From JAYQKL01 sp049890195 (lineage in GTDB: Bacteria; Pseudomonadota; Alphaproteobacteria; RS24): DNA of 64,000 nt. The position numbers were made by a program, and so were the translations under genes. Each line of letters begins with the position of its first letter. The first letter of the stretch is position 1. Of the stretch, positions 63,572 to 64,000 are shown in pieces. The stretch spans positions 62,001 to 126,000 of the forward strand of contig JBMHBY010000006.1 in assembly GCA_049890195.1 (NCBI GenBank). The letters are read 5' to 3'. The notes under the pieces are model-generated. The model was given only the letters and a program-made list of their open reading frames with translations, did not search any database and was not told where the DNA came from.

Positions 63572-64000
63572 TCAGATATGCGCGATGGTTTCGCCACCAT
63601 CAATCACCATCGTCTGACCGGTCATGAAGGTGCCGGCGGAACTGGCCAGGAAAACCGCTGCACCGGCGATTTCATCAACATGACCGATGCGTTTCAATGG
63701 TGCACCGGCAACAGAACGCTCGAGAATTTCCTCATTGTCCCACAGGGCCTGCGAGAAATAGGTCTTGATCAGTCCGGGGGCGATGGCATTGGCGCGGATG
63801 TTGCTTTTGCCGTGCTCCACGGCAAGATTGCGGACCAGCCCCAGATCAGCAGCTTTTGAGATGCCATAGGCGCCAAGGACCTCCTGTCCGACCAGGCCGG
63901 CAATCGACGAGACAACAATAATGCTGCCGCCTTCACGTGCGCGCATGTGCGGCACTGACATGTTGGCCAGCCAGTGATTGGCTTTGACATTGCATTCCAG
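63572..64000 (-). CDS. Short-chain dehydrogenase/reductase (5' part outside window)
   Basis: C-terminal 142 residues of a classical SDR. The frame is open from the right edge of the window (NVKANHWLANMSVPHMR), so the N-terminal NAD(P)-binding Rossmann motif lies beyond 64000. The catalytic serine (VVSSIAGL) and the Tyr-x-x-x-Lys pair (AYGISKAA) are present, with the C-terminal TGQTMVIDGG typical of the family. The substrate is unknown. Convergent with groEL. Confidence 0.92.
   Translation of the reverse strand: MECNVKANHWLANMSVPHMRAREGGSIIVVSSIAGLVGQEVLGAYGISKAADLGLVRNLAVEHGKSNIRANAIAPGLIKTYFSQALWDNEEILERSVAGAPLKRIGHVDEIAGAAVFLASSAGTFMTGQTMVIDGGETIAHI

Overview
The window is a dense stretch of core chromosome from an alphaproteobacterium. 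Supporting signs are a split F0 stator (b plus b-prime subunits), a CcrM-type GANTC methyltransferase with its own GANTC-rich promoter, a two-gene GcvPA/GcvPB glycine decarboxylase, DUF2093, a histidyl-tRNA synthetase of the divergent alphaproteobacterial kind, a sigma-32 promoter of the alphaproteobacterial form before groESL, and a ScfR/RamB-type regulator beside isocitrate lyase. The order smc - dsbA - dciA - mutY - ccrM - rnhB recalls the Caulobacter side of the class, but I would not name an order with confidence. I see no tRNA, rRNA, CRISPR array, prophage or insertion sequence.

Layout. 1-2404: ATP synthase F0 operon (atpI-B-E-F'-F, minus strand), leaving the window inside atpF. 2420-10668: chromosome maintenance and repair (smc, a DsbA-like thioredoxin, dciA, mutY, a deoxyinosine glycosylase, ccrM) and a secreted EF-hand protein. 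10670-15964: glycine cleavage operon gcvT-H-PA-PB plus rnhB behind a tandem glycine riboswitch. 16019-24308: lipoprotein, ispH-thrB-rnhA, peroxiredoxin, a periplasmic DsbD-N-like protein, yqgE, an unknown membrane protein, thrC and surf1. 24381-29459: aa3-type cytochrome c oxidase operon ctaC-D-B-coxF-ctaG-ctaE. 29746-45438: tldD, then rsmE-gshA-desaturase, ubiA, pmbA, a CysQ-like phosphatase, the lipid A/LPS block (MsbA-like ABC exporter, waaA, lpxK, lpxL), an M23-family protein, DUF2093 and xseA. 45577-53150: purD, rsmD, rluB, tadA, an acyl-CoA dehydrogenase, mutL and a SurA/PpiC-like protein. 53199-56566: isocitrate lyase and its divergent ScfR-type regulator. 56631-61157: hisS-hisZ-hisG-TSUP. 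61406-64000: groES-groEL, then the 3' part of a short-chain dehydrogenase.

Most genes are housekeeping and tightly packed: many ATGA or TGATG overlaps, convergent genes that touch or overlap, and several GTG or TTG starts chosen on ribosome-binding sites. The unusual signals are mostly regulatory. HisZ carries an N-terminal Cro-like helix-turn-helix domain and is preceded by a 15-bp palindrome, which suggests that the histidine pathway's first-step regulatory subunit also binds DNA. HisG next to it has a long C-terminal extension with a visible shift in base composition. The aceA-scfR intergenic region holds two different perfect 14-bp inverted repeats. The ccrM promoter packs four GANTC sites, a 15-bp palindrome and a perfect DnaA box into about 100 bp. 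The groES leader has a 14-bp palindrome but no CIRCE element.
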